Below, one piece after another: positions 43,778 to 53,503 of a stretch of 64,000 nucleotides of DNA; positions within the stretch are counted from its first letter, which is position 1; each line of letters begins with the position of its first letter. The DNA lies in contig JBCBGC010000016.1 in NCBI GenBank assembly GCA_038527215.1, positions 17,956 through 81,955 of the forward strand, given 5' to 3'. Under the pieces are notes generated by a model that did no database searches, had not been told where the DNA came from, and saw nothing but the letters and a program-made list of their open reading frames with translations. The stretch comes from JAWPMV01 sp038527215. GTDB taxonomy: Bacteria; Bacteroidota; Bacteroidia; J057. The translations under genes and the position numbers were made by a program.

Positions 43778-44752
43778 ATGTCGGGATTGTTGTTTTGGGT
43801 GTTGATTTTTGGGCTTACGTTAGTAACGCTCATTATCTCCGCTGACTTCTTTATCAGAGGGGCCGAAAGAGTCGGACTCGCATTGGGAATACCACATTTT
43901 ATCATTGGGGTGACCCTGATCGCCATTGGAACTTCTCTTCCTGAGCTGGTTACATCTATCGTTGCGGTTCTATCCTCCCCAGATGACTCAAAAATTGTAC
44001 TAGGAAATGTCGTCGGCTCTAATTTGACGAATATTTGTTTAGTATTAGGGGTCATTGGAGCCGTTTCTGGCGAGATACGTATCCAATTTGATGTGATGAA
44101 GGTCGATATGCCCATGATGTTGGGAGCGGCCTTTTTACTTTATCTCTGTGTACTAAATAGGTCATTTGGTTTGACCGAAGGGATTGCCTGCCTGGTTGGG
44201 ATGGGGGTTTATCTCTGGTATGTCTTCCAACTAGGGCGGAAAAACCGGGAAACTACCAAAGCTGTGGAAGGAGAACTTGGGGATGAATTACCGGCTGCCG
44301 ATCCTTTCTCCTGGCGTGATCCCTTAATTCTGGTGGTTAGCGCGATTGTCATCTACTTTTCCGCCAAGTACAATGTCATGTCCATCAGTGAGATTTCTAC
44401 GGCGCTGGAAATCGGCAAGGAATACATCGCCCTGACGGCCGTATCCTTGGGTACCTCTTTGCCTGAACTGGTGGTCTCCATAGTGGCGATCCGGGCAGGA
44501 AATGGAGAAATGGCCGTCGGCAATATCGTCGGCTCAAATATCTTCAACGTATTTGCGGTCATGGGGATTCCCCGCCTCTTCGGGGAAATTGTGGTGCCGG
44601 AATCCTTGATGGATTTCAGTATGCCTGCGATGCTGGTGGCCAGTTGCCTTTTCTTCGTAGCACTGTTGGACAAAGTCGTAAATCGCTGGGAAGGATTTAT
44701 CTTCCTGATCATTTACTTCGTGTTCCTGGCCAATATCATCGGCATCGCCTAG
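43778..44752 (+). CDS. Calcium/sodium antiporter (CaCA family, YrbG-like)
   Basis: A 324-residue Na+/Ca2+ exchanger of the CaCA superfamily. The two inverted alpha repeats are plain: GTSLPELVTSIVA followed by GNVVGSNLTNI in the first half, and GTSLPELVVSIVA followed by GNIVGSNIFNV in the second. The glutamates in the two PELV motifs are cation ligands. About ten membrane helices, with a charged loop in the middle (about 150-180). It converges on the SPOR gene with 12 bases between. Which cations it carries in this organism is inferred. Confidence 0.92.
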   Translation: MSGLLFWVLIFGLTLVTLIISADFFIRGAERVGLALGIPHFIIGVTLIAIGTSLPELVTSIVAVLSSPDDSKIVLGNVVGSNLTNICLVLGVIGAVSGEIRIQFDVMKVDMPMMLGAAFLLYLCVLNRSFGLTEGIACLVGMGVYLWYVFQLGRKNRETTKAVEGELGDELPAADPFSWRDPLILVVSAIVIYFSAKYNVMSISEISTALEIGKEYIALTAVSLGTSLPELVVSIVAIRAGNGEMAVGNIVGSNIFNVFAVMGIPRLFGEIVVPESLMDFSMPAMLVASCLFFVALLDKVVNRWEGFIFLIIYFVFLANIIGIA

Positions 44753-44764
44753 CCAGCACAGGCC

Positions 44765-45346
44765 CTAATCCTTATTCAAATCGTATTTTGGGATTTTTAC
44801 TTTCTCAGGAACGATAAAGGCTCCTGCGAAATGCTCGCGTGCTTTACGGAGGAATAGAATAGCTTCTTCTCTCTCCAGAAAATCCCCTATGCGAACCACA
44901 TAGTTGGGAGACTTAAAGGTCCGGTAAGAGGCCATATCAGGGAAGAAAGTATTGGCCCTGGCCATCGATCTCTCAGAACCCTCGTAGCCTGTACCCGCAA
45001 AAATCTGAATGCGGAACCCCTGAGCCGTATTTTTCCCACCTACCAGACTTTTGTGCCGATTGACGAGTTCATCCAGTCGGGGATCACGGTCTACGTACAC
45101 CTTGTTTCCGCCTGCAAAGAGATAGTTGAGGCTTTTCCCTTTTACTGGTCCCCCGATTCCTGTGGGCTTGGTTGGGGGAAGGGGAGCATCGGGTAGGACA
45201 AAAATGACCCGGTCACGGTACCGACCAACTTCTTCCCGCTCGTATTTGTAATATTCTTCCTCTCCACCTTTTTTCTTCTTATCACCTTCACCGCCTTGAG
45301 GAGGAAATACCATTAATAGGGATAGGAGAATTGCAAATGCGTTCAT
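44765..45346 (-). CDS. SPOR-domain protein
   Basis: A 193-residue exported protein. The N-terminal hydrophobic segment (about 1-18) is a signal or anchor and is followed by a highly charged Gly/Lys/Glu region. The C-terminal SPOR domain (about 115-190) has the two repeats FRIQIFAG and PNYVVRIGDF typical of the domain, which binds denuded glycans at division septa. ATG 45346 (MNAFAILL) is preferred to an upstream start giving a 25-residue extension with no signal character. A septal or peptidoglycan-linked role is inferred from the domain. Confidence 0.85.
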   Translation of the reverse strand: MNAFAILLSLLMVFPPQGGEGDKKKKGGEEEYYKYEREEVGRYRDRVIFVLPDAPLPPTKPTGIGGPVKGKSLNYLFAGGNKVYVDRDPRLDELVNRHKSLVGGKNTAQGFRIQIFAGTGYEGSERSMARANTFFPDMASYRTFKSPNYVVRIGDFLEREEAILFLRKAREHFAGAFIVPEKVKIPKYDLNKD

Positions 45347-45465
45347 AATGATCTGGGTAAGTAAAGGGGCGCAACCTATGGAAGTGTGGTACAAATGTCG
45401 GAATAAGTTCCTAATCTTCAAACGTAAGGGGAGGGAGATGTGTTATGTCAATTCGAAATAAATGC

Positions 45466-46638
45466 TTATCGAATCAGGGTGACCGTATCATTTTCGCGCT
45501 GCGTCCTGCCTGATTGAAAGAGGACTTCCAACTCAAAGACATAGACTCCTTCCGAGACCGGAATCCCATTTAGCCCTCTGCCGTCCCATCTGAAAGCCGG
45601 ATCCTGTGAACTGTAAACCAGCTGTCCATGGTGGTTGTAGATGGCAATGTTCAGGGATTGAACGCCCTGATGTTTTACCAGGAAAAAATCATTGATGCCA
45701 TCTCCGTTTGGCGAAAAAGCCGAAGCGAAATTGATTTTATCATTGGATTTAATGACCAGTTCTTTCTGGATGTTGACATCACAGCCTTGCTGGTCGGTTA
45801 CGACTACGTTCACTTCGTAGGTTCCCGGTCTTGGAAATTGATGGACCGGTTTGGCTTGATGAGAAGTGTCTCCGTCTCCGAAATCCCATTGCCAGGCGGA
45901 GATAGAAATGTTGCTCTTGATGGCGAAGGTAATTTCCCGGGCTTGCCAGGCAAACTGATTGCGGTCAGGTAGAATAGAGATCGTCTCTGGTGAGAATACC
46001 TTGATGGCTACGGGCACCTTTCTACTTTGGCAGCTGGGATGGGAAGTGGTCTGCACATAAAAGGTGGTAGAGTAGGGGAGAGCCGGCGTTTGCAGGCTAT
46101 CTCCCAGGAAAAACGGCAGGCTGTCTGTTTCCTGCTCAAACCATCTGGTTTCTACCCCGACTTTGGTGGCTACCTGTAAGTTCACGACATCTCCATAGCA
46201 AACCTCCTGATCTGCCAGGGTGGGAGGAAGGGTCCGCGGAAATATGTCAATCCATTTCTCTACCGTATCGGTGAGTCCGGTCTGGCTGATCACAATAAGG
46301 GAAATCAGGTAGCGGCCTTCCCGGCTGTAGGTATGCCGGGGATGTTGCACAGAGGCGACGGCTGGCTGACCCTGGAATAGGTCACCAAAGTCCCAACTCC
46401 ACGAAACAATGGGGTCGCTTTCGGAGTGGCTTTCATCCTGGAAGGTAGTGGGTTTGCCTGCGCATCTTCCAGTAATTGAAAATTCGGCCTGAGGATTCAG
46501 GGAGGTACGCGGAAGGCTTGCCTCTTCTGGATTTATGTAGCCCAAAAGAAGGTGAGGGGAAATTAAACAGCATGCCAACCAAACGCCTCCGAGTACCCGA
46601 ACAACCGTTTTATACGTTTTTCGCCATGGATTCAGCAT
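45466..46638 (-). CDS. PKD-domain protein with gliding-motility (T9SS type B) C-terminus
   Basis: A 390-residue exported protein. A signal or anchor segment lies at about 13-33. Two PKD domains follow (WSWDFGD near 77 and WQWDFGDGDTS near 250), separated by a beta domain with two cysteines (EVCYGD). The C-terminus (about 300-390) is the CHU_C signal (FASAFSPNGDGINDFF, IYNHHGQLVY, WDGRGLNGIPVSEGVY), sending the protein through the type IX system. ATG 46638 opens directly onto the basic and hydrophobic start; the upstream in-frame ATG adds 23 residues. Surface adhesin or glycan-binding role is inferred. Confidence 0.85.
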   Translation of the reverse strand: MLNPWRKTYKTVVRVLGGVWLACCLISPHLLLGYINPEEASLPRTSLNPQAEFSITGRCAGKPTTFQDESHSESDPIVSWSWDFGDLFQGQPAVASVQHPRHTYSREGRYLISLIVISQTGLTDTVEKWIDIFPRTLPPTLADQEVCYGDVVNLQVATKVGVETRWFEQETDSLPFFLGDSLQTPALPYSTTFYVQTTSHPSCQSRKVPVAIKVFSPETISILPDRNQFAWQAREITFAIKSNISISAWQWDFGDGDTSHQAKPVHQFPRPGTYEVNVVVTDQQGCDVNIQKELVIKSNDKINFASAFSPNGDGINDFFLVKHQGVQSLNIAIYNHHGQLVYSSQDPAFRWDGRGLNGIPVSEGVYVFELEVLFQSGRTQRENDTVTLIR

Positions 46639-46888
46639 AGCGAAAGGCTGTTTGCGTACCGCATACAGGGGCGGATTTAACCATATAATGTTTTCTGCAA
46701 CCAACAAAATTGAAGAAAAAAACCAGTTTGGGGCTCATTTTTGCTTCAATGGGGCATTTTGTTGCGTGATTGGTAATTTTTCGGCCGTGAATGTGATTCG
46801 GGGGCGAAAATAATTTTGGGGACAGAAGCAGCCGAGAGCAGGCAATTTTATCTCCCTCTCAGGCTGGTTCAGATGAGAGGAGAATGTG

Positions 46889-46896
46889 TATCTTTG
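46889..46896 (+). promoter_or_regulatory. Candidate -7 promoter element, nearly leaderless nuoN
   Basis: TATCTTTG matches TAnnTTTG exactly and ends only seven bases before the nuoN ATG, so the mRNA would have almost no leader. A clear -33 TTG was not found. Confidence 0.5.
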
Positions 46897-46903
46897 GGCG
46901 CGC

Positions 46904-48400
46904 ATGAACGGTGAATTTTTTGCACATATCGCCCATTCCCTAGAGCAAATCACGGGTTCCCTTTTCTATATCCTGCCTGCCTTGGGGGTGATAGGCACCT
47001 TGCTGGGGGTTATTGTCCTCAGCTTGTTTCGATTGGATAAACCTCTCTGGTGGTTATCTCTGGGTGGATTATCCAGTAGCTTATTGCTAACAGGATTGAG
47101 CGCCTGGCCAGACCAGCAGCCCGGCTTTGACGGCTTGCTCATGATGGATGGACCAGCCCGATACCTTCAGGTCCTGATTGTGGTCGGCGCGATCTTTAGC
47201 CTCTTGGCCCTGCGTTTCCGGCAGGCGCATCATCCCCAAACCCGGCCGGAGTTAGCCCTGATATATCTATTGACCATCACCCTGGGGGCCTGGTTCCTGG
47301 CTGCCAGCCAGCATTTATTGATGATGTATTTGGCGATAGAGATGATGTCTTTGCCGGCTTATCTATGGACCGCCTGGCAGAAGAAAAAGGCAACTGCTGC
47401 GGAAGCCGGGATGAAGTATGTGCTATTCGGGGGCTTTTCGTCAGCCCTGATGATCTACGGACTTTCCTGGTGGTATGGCTTGGCGGGCAGTTTCGACCTT
47501 GCCAACCTCAGTCTGGTGGCCACTGACCCGGCTTTGACCGGCCCGGCGACGGGGATTCTGATCATGGTCCTGCTGGGATTACTGTTTAAGACCGGAGCCT
47601 TTCCTTTACATTTTTGGATACCAGATGTGTATCAGGGAGCTGCTTATCCTGTAGCGGCCTTTTTTGCGGTAGTTCCCAAAGCCGCTTCTCTGCTGATGAT
47701 GTTGCGCCTGGTTTTTTCCTTAACGGAAAGCGCGGTAGGCGCCAATATTCAACTCTTTCTCCTGTTCATCGGTCTGATCACCATGTCCTGGGGAAATTTA
47801 GCTGCCCTGGCTCAGCGAAATACGCCCCGCCTACTGGCCTATTCAGCCATCGCGCACACCGGTTATTTGTTGGTCGGGGTTGCCTTGGGCAGTGTGTTTG
47901 GGGCCTCCGCAGTGCTGTTCTATCTGGGCATTTATTTACTCATGAAGTTGGGGGCTTTTTTCGTGGCTTCTACCTTAGATGATCAGAGTGGCACCAGTGC
48001 ATGGCGCAACTGGTCTGGCGTGGCATCGGATTTCCCGGGACTGACCATTGCCCTGGTTATTTTCCTTATAGCCCTCACGGGTTTGCCACCTACCGCAGGC
48101 TTTGTCGGGAAATGGTATTTAATCCTGGCCCTGGGGGAACAAAATACGGTCTTCCCGGATTTTCTTCCCTGGCTGGCTATCGCTGTGGTAGTGATCAATA
48201 CCGTGATTTCCCTTTACTACTACATGAAAATCCCAGCACGCATGGTATTTTCACAGCGTAATCTGGCAGACATCTCCCCAAAAAAAATACCCCTTTATTG
48301 GGGGGTAACCTTAGGAATTTTATGCCTTCCCCTGCTCATCGGAGGGGTATGGGGCTTCGATGAGGTTCTCAACTTTTTGAACCGCATTTTATGGAAATAG
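46904..48400 (+). CDS. nuoN: NADH-quinone oxidoreductase subunit N
   Basis: A 498-residue membrane subunit of respiratory complex I, homologous to Mrp-antiporter MnhD and one of three proton-pumping subunits. About 14 membrane helices. The conserved lysine-bearing helix AGMKYVLFGGFSSAL, the GLLFKTGAFPLHFWIPDVY segment and LIALTGLPPTAGFVGKWY are family signatures. ATG 46904 is preferred to an in-frame GTG at 46886, which lies within the promoter element. Unusually, it is on the opposite strand to, and 7.6 kb away from, nuoK-nuoL-nuoM. Confidence 0.95.
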   Translation: MNGEFFAHIAHSLEQITGSLFYILPALGVIGTLLGVIVLSLFRLDKPLWWLSLGGLSSSLLLTGLSAWPDQQPGFDGLLMMDGPARYLQVLIVVGAIFSLLALRFRQAHHPQTRPELALIYLLTITLGAWFLAASQHLLMMYLAIEMMSLPAYLWTAWQKKKATAAEAGMKYVLFGGFSSALMIYGLSWWYGLAGSFDLANLSLVATDPALTGPATGILIMVLLGLLFKTGAFPLHFWIPDVYQGAAYPVAAFFAVVPKAASLLMMLRLVFSLTESAVGANIQLFLLFIGLITMSWGNLAALAQRNTPRLLAYSAIAHTGYLLVGVALGSVFGASAVLFYLGIYLLMKLGAFFVASTLDDQSGTSAWRNWSGVASDFPGLTIALVIFLIALTGLPPTAGFVGKWYLILALGEQNTVFPDFLPWLAIAVVVINTVISLYYYMKIPARMVFSQRNLADISPKKIPLYWGVTLGILCLPLLIGGVWGFDEVLNFLNRILWK

Positions 48401-48475
48401 GAACAAAAGTTTCTCTTTTTTAAAAAGCGACCAAAGGCATATTATGGGAACTGTATGTAAATCAGGAAAATATAT

Positions 48476-48483
48476 TACCTTTG
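48476..48483 (+). promoter_or_regulatory. Candidate Bacteroidota -7 promoter element
   Basis: TACCTTTG is a perfect TAnnTTTG match, 22 bases before the PstS-like gene's ATG. The -33 position has no TTG. Confidence 0.5.
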
Positions 48484-48505
48484 TAAGCCTCATTGAGACA
48501 CTGTC

Positions 48506-49558
48506 ATGTTATCCTTAGGGAGAGCGATAGCCATAGGAATACTGGTTTGGATGACCGCCTGCGACACACCTGTTAACAGGCCGAAATCTACCGAAAGCGG
48601 AGCGGAGCAGGTAAAACTTGATCCTTCAACAGCCCCTGCCAGCGAGACGGCTACGTCTGGTGAGATTTATATTACGGTTGATGAAACCCTGGAACCTGTA
48701 GTTGATGCCTTAATCACTAACTTCCAGTTTCTGTATAAACGAGCCACTGTGCATCCAATTTATCTGCCCGGAGAAGAAGCCATAGCGACGATGCTGAATG
48801 CCGATAGCATCCGTCTTGCAGTGGCTACACGTGAGCTCACCACGGAAGAAACAGCCTATCTCAAGCAATTTAATATCACCCCGGATTATGCCCCGATTTT
48901 CAAAGATGGGGTAAGCTGCATTGTGTCCAACCAAAACTCCGCCCAGGAATTGACGGTGGAGCAATTAAGGCAGATTTTGAGCGGGGAGCGCACGACCTGG
49001 GAGGGCAAGCAGACTAAGCAGGGCGGCGAAGAAATTCGAGTGGTTTTTGATCACCGGAATTCGAGTACCCTTCAATATTTAAAAGAAAAAGTTCTTCAGG
49101 GAGAGCCGATGATGAAAGATCGGATTTTCGCCCTGGAAAATAACCCTGAGGTAATTCGATACGTAGCAGAGAATCCACAGGCAATAGGAATTATCGGTAA
49201 TGCCTGGATCAGTGATACCGATGATCCCGAAGTGCGAGACTTTTTAGCAGGTATACACGTCTTAAGATTAGACAAGCCTGATGAAGATGTTCCTTGCGCC
49301 TTCGAAAATGAATATTTTGGTCCCTTTCAGGCATTTCTGGATCAAAATTGTTACCCACTGACACGCGAAGCGAAAACCATACTACGAGAGTCTATTTTTG
49401 GACTTGGGACTGGATTTGTTGCCTATTCTGTTGGCCCCATCGGGCAAAGGTTGGTTCACAAATCCGGATTGGCCGCGGTCCGTGGCATCCCCCGGGAGGT
49501 GAAATTTCCTCCCAAGGAAGGAGCTCGGGACCCTCGCAAGTATCGCGTATCAGAGTAA
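48506..49558 (+). CDS. PstS-like phosphate-binding lipoprotein
   Basis: A 350-residue periplasmic substrate-binding protein of the phosphate/PstS type with a lipobox (WMTAC, lipid-anchored C19). The mature part starts Ser/Thr/Glu-rich, then ITVDETLEPVVDALITNF, the LAVATREL strand and the SNQNSAQELTVEQLRQIL region seen in PstS-like proteins of Bacteroidota. No PstCAB permease adjoins it. Three TPR proteins follow on the same strand, the first 42 bases later, so it may serve as an outer-leaflet or sensor protein instead of a transporter subunit. Phosphate as ligand is inferred. Confidence 0.85.
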   Translation: MLSLGRAIAIGILVWMTACDTPVNRPKSTESGAEQVKLDPSTAPASETATSGEIYITVDETLEPVVDALITNFQFLYKRATVHPIYLPGEEAIATMLNADSIRLAVATRELTTEETAYLKQFNITPDYAPIFKDGVSCIVSNQNSAQELTVEQLRQILSGERTTWEGKQTKQGGEEIRVVFDHRNSSTLQYLKEKVLQGEPMMKDRIFALENNPEVIRYVAENPQAIGIIGNAWISDTDDPEVRDFLAGIHVLRLDKPDEDVPCAFENEYFGPFQAFLDQNCYPLTREAKTILRESIFGLGTGFVAYSVGPIGQRLVHKSGLAAVRGIPREVKFPPKEGARDPRKYRVSE

Positions 49559-49600
49559 GTTGTATGTCAAACTATTATTACTAATAAACCAATTTCGATT

Positions 49601-51487
49601 ATGTTGAATCGCTTAATGATCCTTAGTGTAAGCCTGCTGCTGGTTTTCCAGACTGGGCTGAAGGCACAGGTTGATTTAGGACCCGTGCAAGAACTCATCC
49701 TGAAGGAAAAATTTCAGGAAGCCTCCAAAATGCTGGATGGTTTTATCGGTGAAAAGCCCAAAAACCTGGACCGCGTGTATTTTTACCTGGGGCAAATTGC
49801 CTACCTGCAGGAAGATTTTGCTGGGGCCAAGAAGTTTTTCGAAACCGGCCTGGAAACCAAAAGCAAAAGCCCGCTGAACCTGGCTGGCATGGGGATGATC
49901 AAAATGAAGGATCAACTATATACCGACGCCTATGAATTTTTAGAAAAAGCGGTCTCCTTTGCCAAAGGCAAAGATCCTGAAGCAGCTTACGCGGTAGCTG
50001 ATGCCTACCTCGAAGGTGGACCTCAGGAAATTGGAGAAGCCAAGAAAATTCTCTATCAGCGTCGCCAGTCTGATGAAGAGGATCCCCGGACCTACATCAA
50101 ACTAGGTGAATACTACAAAAAACAAGGGGTACCTGAACTGGCCATCGAAGAATTAGAAAAAGCCATTCAGAAAAAAGCTGACTATGTGCCTGCTTACGTA
50201 GGACTGGCTGAGCTTTACTATAACCGTGGTAAAGAAACCCGCTCTGGTGCTGACTTCCAGACTGGATATAAGTACGCCAACAAAGCCATCGAGCTGAACC
50301 CTGATTTCGGTCCTGCTTACCGAATCCGTGCAGAACTGTACCTGATCTCTCAGTTCCCCGATAAGTTTGAGCGTGGCAAAAAGGATATGGAAAAATACCT
50401 GAGCCTGCAGAACAATGACGAACAGGCCAAAGTGCGCTACGCACAATTCCTCTTCCTCACCGAAGACTATGACAACTCCCTGAAAGCCATTGGAGAGCTC
50501 GAGTCTGCCGGTGCTACCAACAATGTACTCCGTCGTCTGAAAGGAATGGCCCTTGCTGAAAAAGGTCAACTCGGACCTGCTCAGGCAGCCCTGGATGACT
50601 ATTTCTCCAAAATGGACGAAAAATATCGCATCAGCCAGGACTACGAAGTCTATGGAGACATTCTGAGAATGCAGGGAAACCTGGAAAAAGCTGACGAGTA
50701 TTATGTAGAAGCTATGAAGCGCTCTGATGATCGCGACGGACTCTTTGGTGAGATCGCAGATGATTACAAAGGCAGCGCCAAAAGCGTGGAGGATGAAGTA
50801 AAAGCCATCAAAGCTGAAGCCAACACCTTCCAGGGACAGGCTCAAACCTTCTATGGTGAGTACCAGAAGATCGCTTCTATGGAAGCGCCTACGGAAGAGG
50901 ATGCCGCTAAAGCCGCGGATTTCCGCGCCAAAATGGACGAAGCCGTAGCGGCTGGTAAAGCCAAACTGGCTGAAGCTGACGCCAAATCTGCCGAGGCTAA
51001 GCCATTCTACCTGAACGAAGCGCATTACCGTCAGAAAGCCCTGGAAATGGCTGATCCGGTAACCCTGACTCACTATCGTAACCTGGCCACTTCTCTGTAC
51101 AAAGCAGGTAAACTAGATGAAGCTGATAACGCTTACCAAGAATGTAATAAGCTGAAAGCTGATTACTGGTATCCATACAAAATGCGTCTGCGTATCGCCT
51201 ACGCCAAGGAAAACGAAGACAAGGAAACCAACAGCTGGTACGCCAAGCCTGTAGCTGAAGATATCATCAAAGCCTTTGATGGTCAGCATGAAGGCATGAA
51301 GAAATCAGACCTGAACTCTCTGCTGGTTGCGTACGAAGTACTGGTAAACTACAACTTCAACCCAACCGGTGAAGATGGAAACTACCACTGTGAAGACGCG
51401 CAGCCCTGGATTGACAAGATTTATGGGATCGATCCGAACTATGCCCGGATCAAGCCTATCTCTGATTATTGTGCTGACCAGAAATAA
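49601..51487 (+). CDS. Exported TPR protein, paralog 1 of 3
   Basis: A 628-residue exported protein with a signal peptide (about 1-23, ending LKAQV). About ten TPR-like helical pairs run through it, with AIEELEKAIQKKADYVPAYV as one clear unit. A Lys/Ala-rich coiled-coil insert at about 395-475 is missing in paralog 2. Codons lean to GCT, CGT and AAA, the pattern of strongly expressed genes, and strongly so compared with its neighbours. Two more paralogs follow. The gene ends at a strong terminator. Function unknown; the TPR array suggests a scaffold in the periplasm or at the outer membrane. Confidence 0.82.
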   Translation: MLNRLMILSVSLLLVFQTGLKAQVDLGPVQELILKEKFQEASKMLDGFIGEKPKNLDRVYFYLGQIAYLQEDFAGAKKFFETGLETKSKSPLNLAGMGMIKMKDQLYTDAYEFLEKAVSFAKGKDPEAAYAVADAYLEGGPQEIGEAKKILYQRRQSDEEDPRTYIKLGEYYKKQGVPELAIEELEKAIQKKADYVPAYVGLAELYYNRGKETRSGADFQTGYKYANKAIELNPDFGPAYRIRAELYLISQFPDKFERGKKDMEKYLSLQNNDEQAKVRYAQFLFLTEDYDNSLKAIGELESAGATNNVLRRLKGMALAEKGQLGPAQAALDDYFSKMDEKYRISQDYEVYGDILRMQGNLEKADEYYVEAMKRSDDRDGLFGEIADDYKGSAKSVEDEVKAIKAEANTFQGQAQTFYGEYQKIASMEAPTEEDAAKAADFRAKMDEAVAAGKAKLAEADAKSAEAKPFYLNEAHYRQKALEMADPVTLTHYRNLATSLYKAGKLDEADNAYQECNKLKADYWYPYKMRLRIAYAKENEDKETNSWYAKPVAEDIIKAFDGQHEGMKKSDLNSLLVAYEVLVNYNFNPTGEDGNYHCEDAQPWIDKIYGIDPNYARIKPISDYCADQK

Positions 51488-51519
51488 GCCATCCAACAAA
51501 AACACATCAACATAATTGG

Positions 51520-51549
51520 ACGCCTCTCCCGTTGGGAGGGGCGTTTTTC
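51520..51549 (+). terminator. Rho-independent terminator after TPR paralog 1
   Basis: An 11-bp stem (51520-51530 with 51534-51544, one G-T pair) closes a three-base loop and runs into TTTTCTTTT. It lies 33 bases after the stop. Confidence 0.88.
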
Positions 51550-51663
51550 TTTTCTTCCATCAGGTAGCATTTTCGTCCGCTTTTTCCTACCTTATTGCTA
51601 CACCACCGATGACAACCCTCTCTGAGGGACATCCCACCAAAGACATGTTGGCATCCGTCCAGG

Positions 51664-51695
51664 CCTCTGCTTCCAGAAGCCTGAGGATTTTTTTT
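51664..51695 (+). terminator. Second terminator-like hairpin, in the leader of TPR paralog 2
   Basis: GCTTC pairs with GAAGC around a two-base loop, extended past a small internal loop by CCTC with GAGG, then eight T residues at 51688-51695. It ends 22 bases before the next start codon. The short loop makes it weaker than the previous one. Confidence 0.4.
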
Positions 51696-51717
51696 ACACA
51701 CATTTTAATCAACCAAC

Positions 51718-53436
51718 ATGAAACATCTATGCATCTTTCTGGGCATCCTGCTGATGGCCCTTTTCTCTCCGTTGCACGGCCAGAGCTGGCTGGAAACCTT
51801 CAACCGCCAGGTAGAGATGGAACAATCGCAGGCCGCAGAGACCTGGCTCCTGGCCCAACTTCCCTCCATTCCTAAAGAGGTAGACCGCGCGTATTACTAC
51901 CTCGGTCGACTCAAACTCCAACAAGGAAATACCGAAGCGGCCCGGCAGTATTTTGAAAAAGGCCTGGCAGTCCGTAAAAAAAGTGCGCTCCATCTGGCAG
52001 GCATGGGCGCGGTGTTCATGAAGCAGGGAGAATTCCTGACTGCTTATGAATGGTTGGGCCAGGCGCAGAACCGGGCCAAAAAACAGGAAGAAGTTTTCCT
52101 GGCCATTGCCGAGGCCTATCTCGAGGGAGGCCGATCAGAACAGCAGGAAGGCAAAACCATTCTGTATCGCCTACGCCAAAACCCCCAGGATGAATTCCGC
52201 ATCACCCAAGGGCTGGTCCGCTTTTATACCCTCAATTTTGTACCCGAACTGGCCATAGAAGAATTGGAGAAACTGCGGAAAATCAAGCCTGAAGCACTTC
52301 AACCTTGTGTAGCCCTGGCTCAACTGTACCTGGAAAGAGGCAAAAGTCTCCCGGAACGAGAGGCTGCAGCTACCGATTTTCTTAAGGGCTACCAACTGGT
52401 CAACTACGCACTGGAGCTCAACGCCTCCTATGGCCCGGCCTATCGCCTCCGGGCTGAGTTGTACCTCATCTCCCGCTTCCCGGACAAATTCGAACGGGGT
52501 AAAAAAGACATGGAGACCTATCTTTCTTTGCAGGAAGGGAATCGCGAAGCGCGTATTCGCTACGCCCAGTTTTTATTCCTGGCCGGGGAATTTGCCGAAG
52601 CCCTGACCGCGATTGAGGCCCTGGCGGCGGAAGCAAAGTTGAGGCCGGTCATGCAGCGCTTGAAGGCTATGAGCCTCGCGGAACTGGCTCGATATGAGGA
52701 AGCCCGGGGAGAGATGGAAACCTATTTTACGCAGGTAAAAGAAGCCTTCCGAATCGGTGCAGATTACGAAAGTTGGGGAGACATCTTACGCAACCTGGGA
52801 GCATTAGAAGCGGCTGATCAGGCTTATGAAAAAGCCATAAACCTAAACCCGAATCGAAACCAACTCTTTGCCGAGCTGGCAGATAGCTATTTGGAAGAAG
52901 CGAGAAACCGGAAGAAGACGGCTCCTAAAACGGCCGAAACGCAGGCAAGCCTGGAGGCCTTATTTGACCTGGAAGCACATTACCGCGAATTGCATTTGGA
53001 TGTGGCAGAGCCGGTCCGTCTGGCCGATTACAAAGATTGGGCGGTGGCCCTTCAGCAATCCGGACAGCTCGTTCGGGCCGATAGCGTATATCAGCGCTGT
53101 ACAGCGATCAATGCCGAATATGTCTTTCCCTTGCGCCAGCGGCTGCGTATTGCGTATCAGCGAGAGGAAGCAGATCCGGATAGCCATGAATGGTACGCCA
53201 AAACGGTTGCCGAAGATGTGATCGCTATTTTCGATGATAAGCCTGAGAGGATGAAAGAGAAGGACCTGCCGGTTTTATTGCTTTCCTACCAGATTATGGC
53301 CCTTTATCATTACAATCCCAGCCTGGAAAAAAATGTGGCGAATTGCGAGGCGGCCAAACCCTGGCTACAGAAGATCATCGCCATCAAACCTGATTACGAA
53401 CCCACCCGCGAACTGGCTGATTACTGCCTGGATTAA
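51718..53436 (+). CDS. Exported TPR protein, paralog 2 of 3
   Basis: A 572-residue paralog of the preceding TPR protein, sharing the layout and blocks such as AIEELEK, RLRAELYLISRFPDKFERGKK and the FAELADSYLEEA region. A signal peptide (about 1-21, ending LHGQS) is present. The coiled-coil insert of paralog 1 is shortened here to KKTAPKTAETQ. Codon use is less biased. Tandem duplication is the simplest origin. Function unknown. Confidence 0.8.
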   Translation: MKHLCIFLGILLMALFSPLHGQSWLETFNRQVEMEQSQAAETWLLAQLPSIPKEVDRAYYYLGRLKLQQGNTEAARQYFEKGLAVRKKSALHLAGMGAVFMKQGEFLTAYEWLGQAQNRAKKQEEVFLAIAEAYLEGGRSEQQEGKTILYRLRQNPQDEFRITQGLVRFYTLNFVPELAIEELEKLRKIKPEALQPCVALAQLYLERGKSLPEREAAATDFLKGYQLVNYALELNASYGPAYRLRAELYLISRFPDKFERGKKDMETYLSLQEGNREARIRYAQFLFLAGEFAEALTAIEALAAEAKLRPVMQRLKAMSLAELARYEEARGEMETYFTQVKEAFRIGADYESWGDILRNLGALEAADQAYEKAINLNPNRNQLFAELADSYLEEARNRKKTAPKTAETQASLEALFDLEAHYRELHLDVAEPVRLADYKDWAVALQQSGQLVRADSVYQRCTAINAEYVFPLRQRLRIAYQREEADPDSHEWYAKTVAEDVIAIFDDKPERMKEKDLPVLLLSYQIMALYHYNPSLEKNVANCEAAKPWLQKIIAIKPDYEPTRELADYCLD

Positions 53437-53503
53437 CTCCTTCGCATTTTCAGAATAGAAGGCGATTCCTTATGTTGGGGGAGCGATTAACTGGATATTA
53501 CGT

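Noticed and set aside
50153..51073. 306-codon minus-strand frame inside TPR paralog 1
   Set aside because: Produced by the strong codon bias of the TPR gene on the other strand; low-complexity Phe/Val/Gly composition and no recognisable domain.
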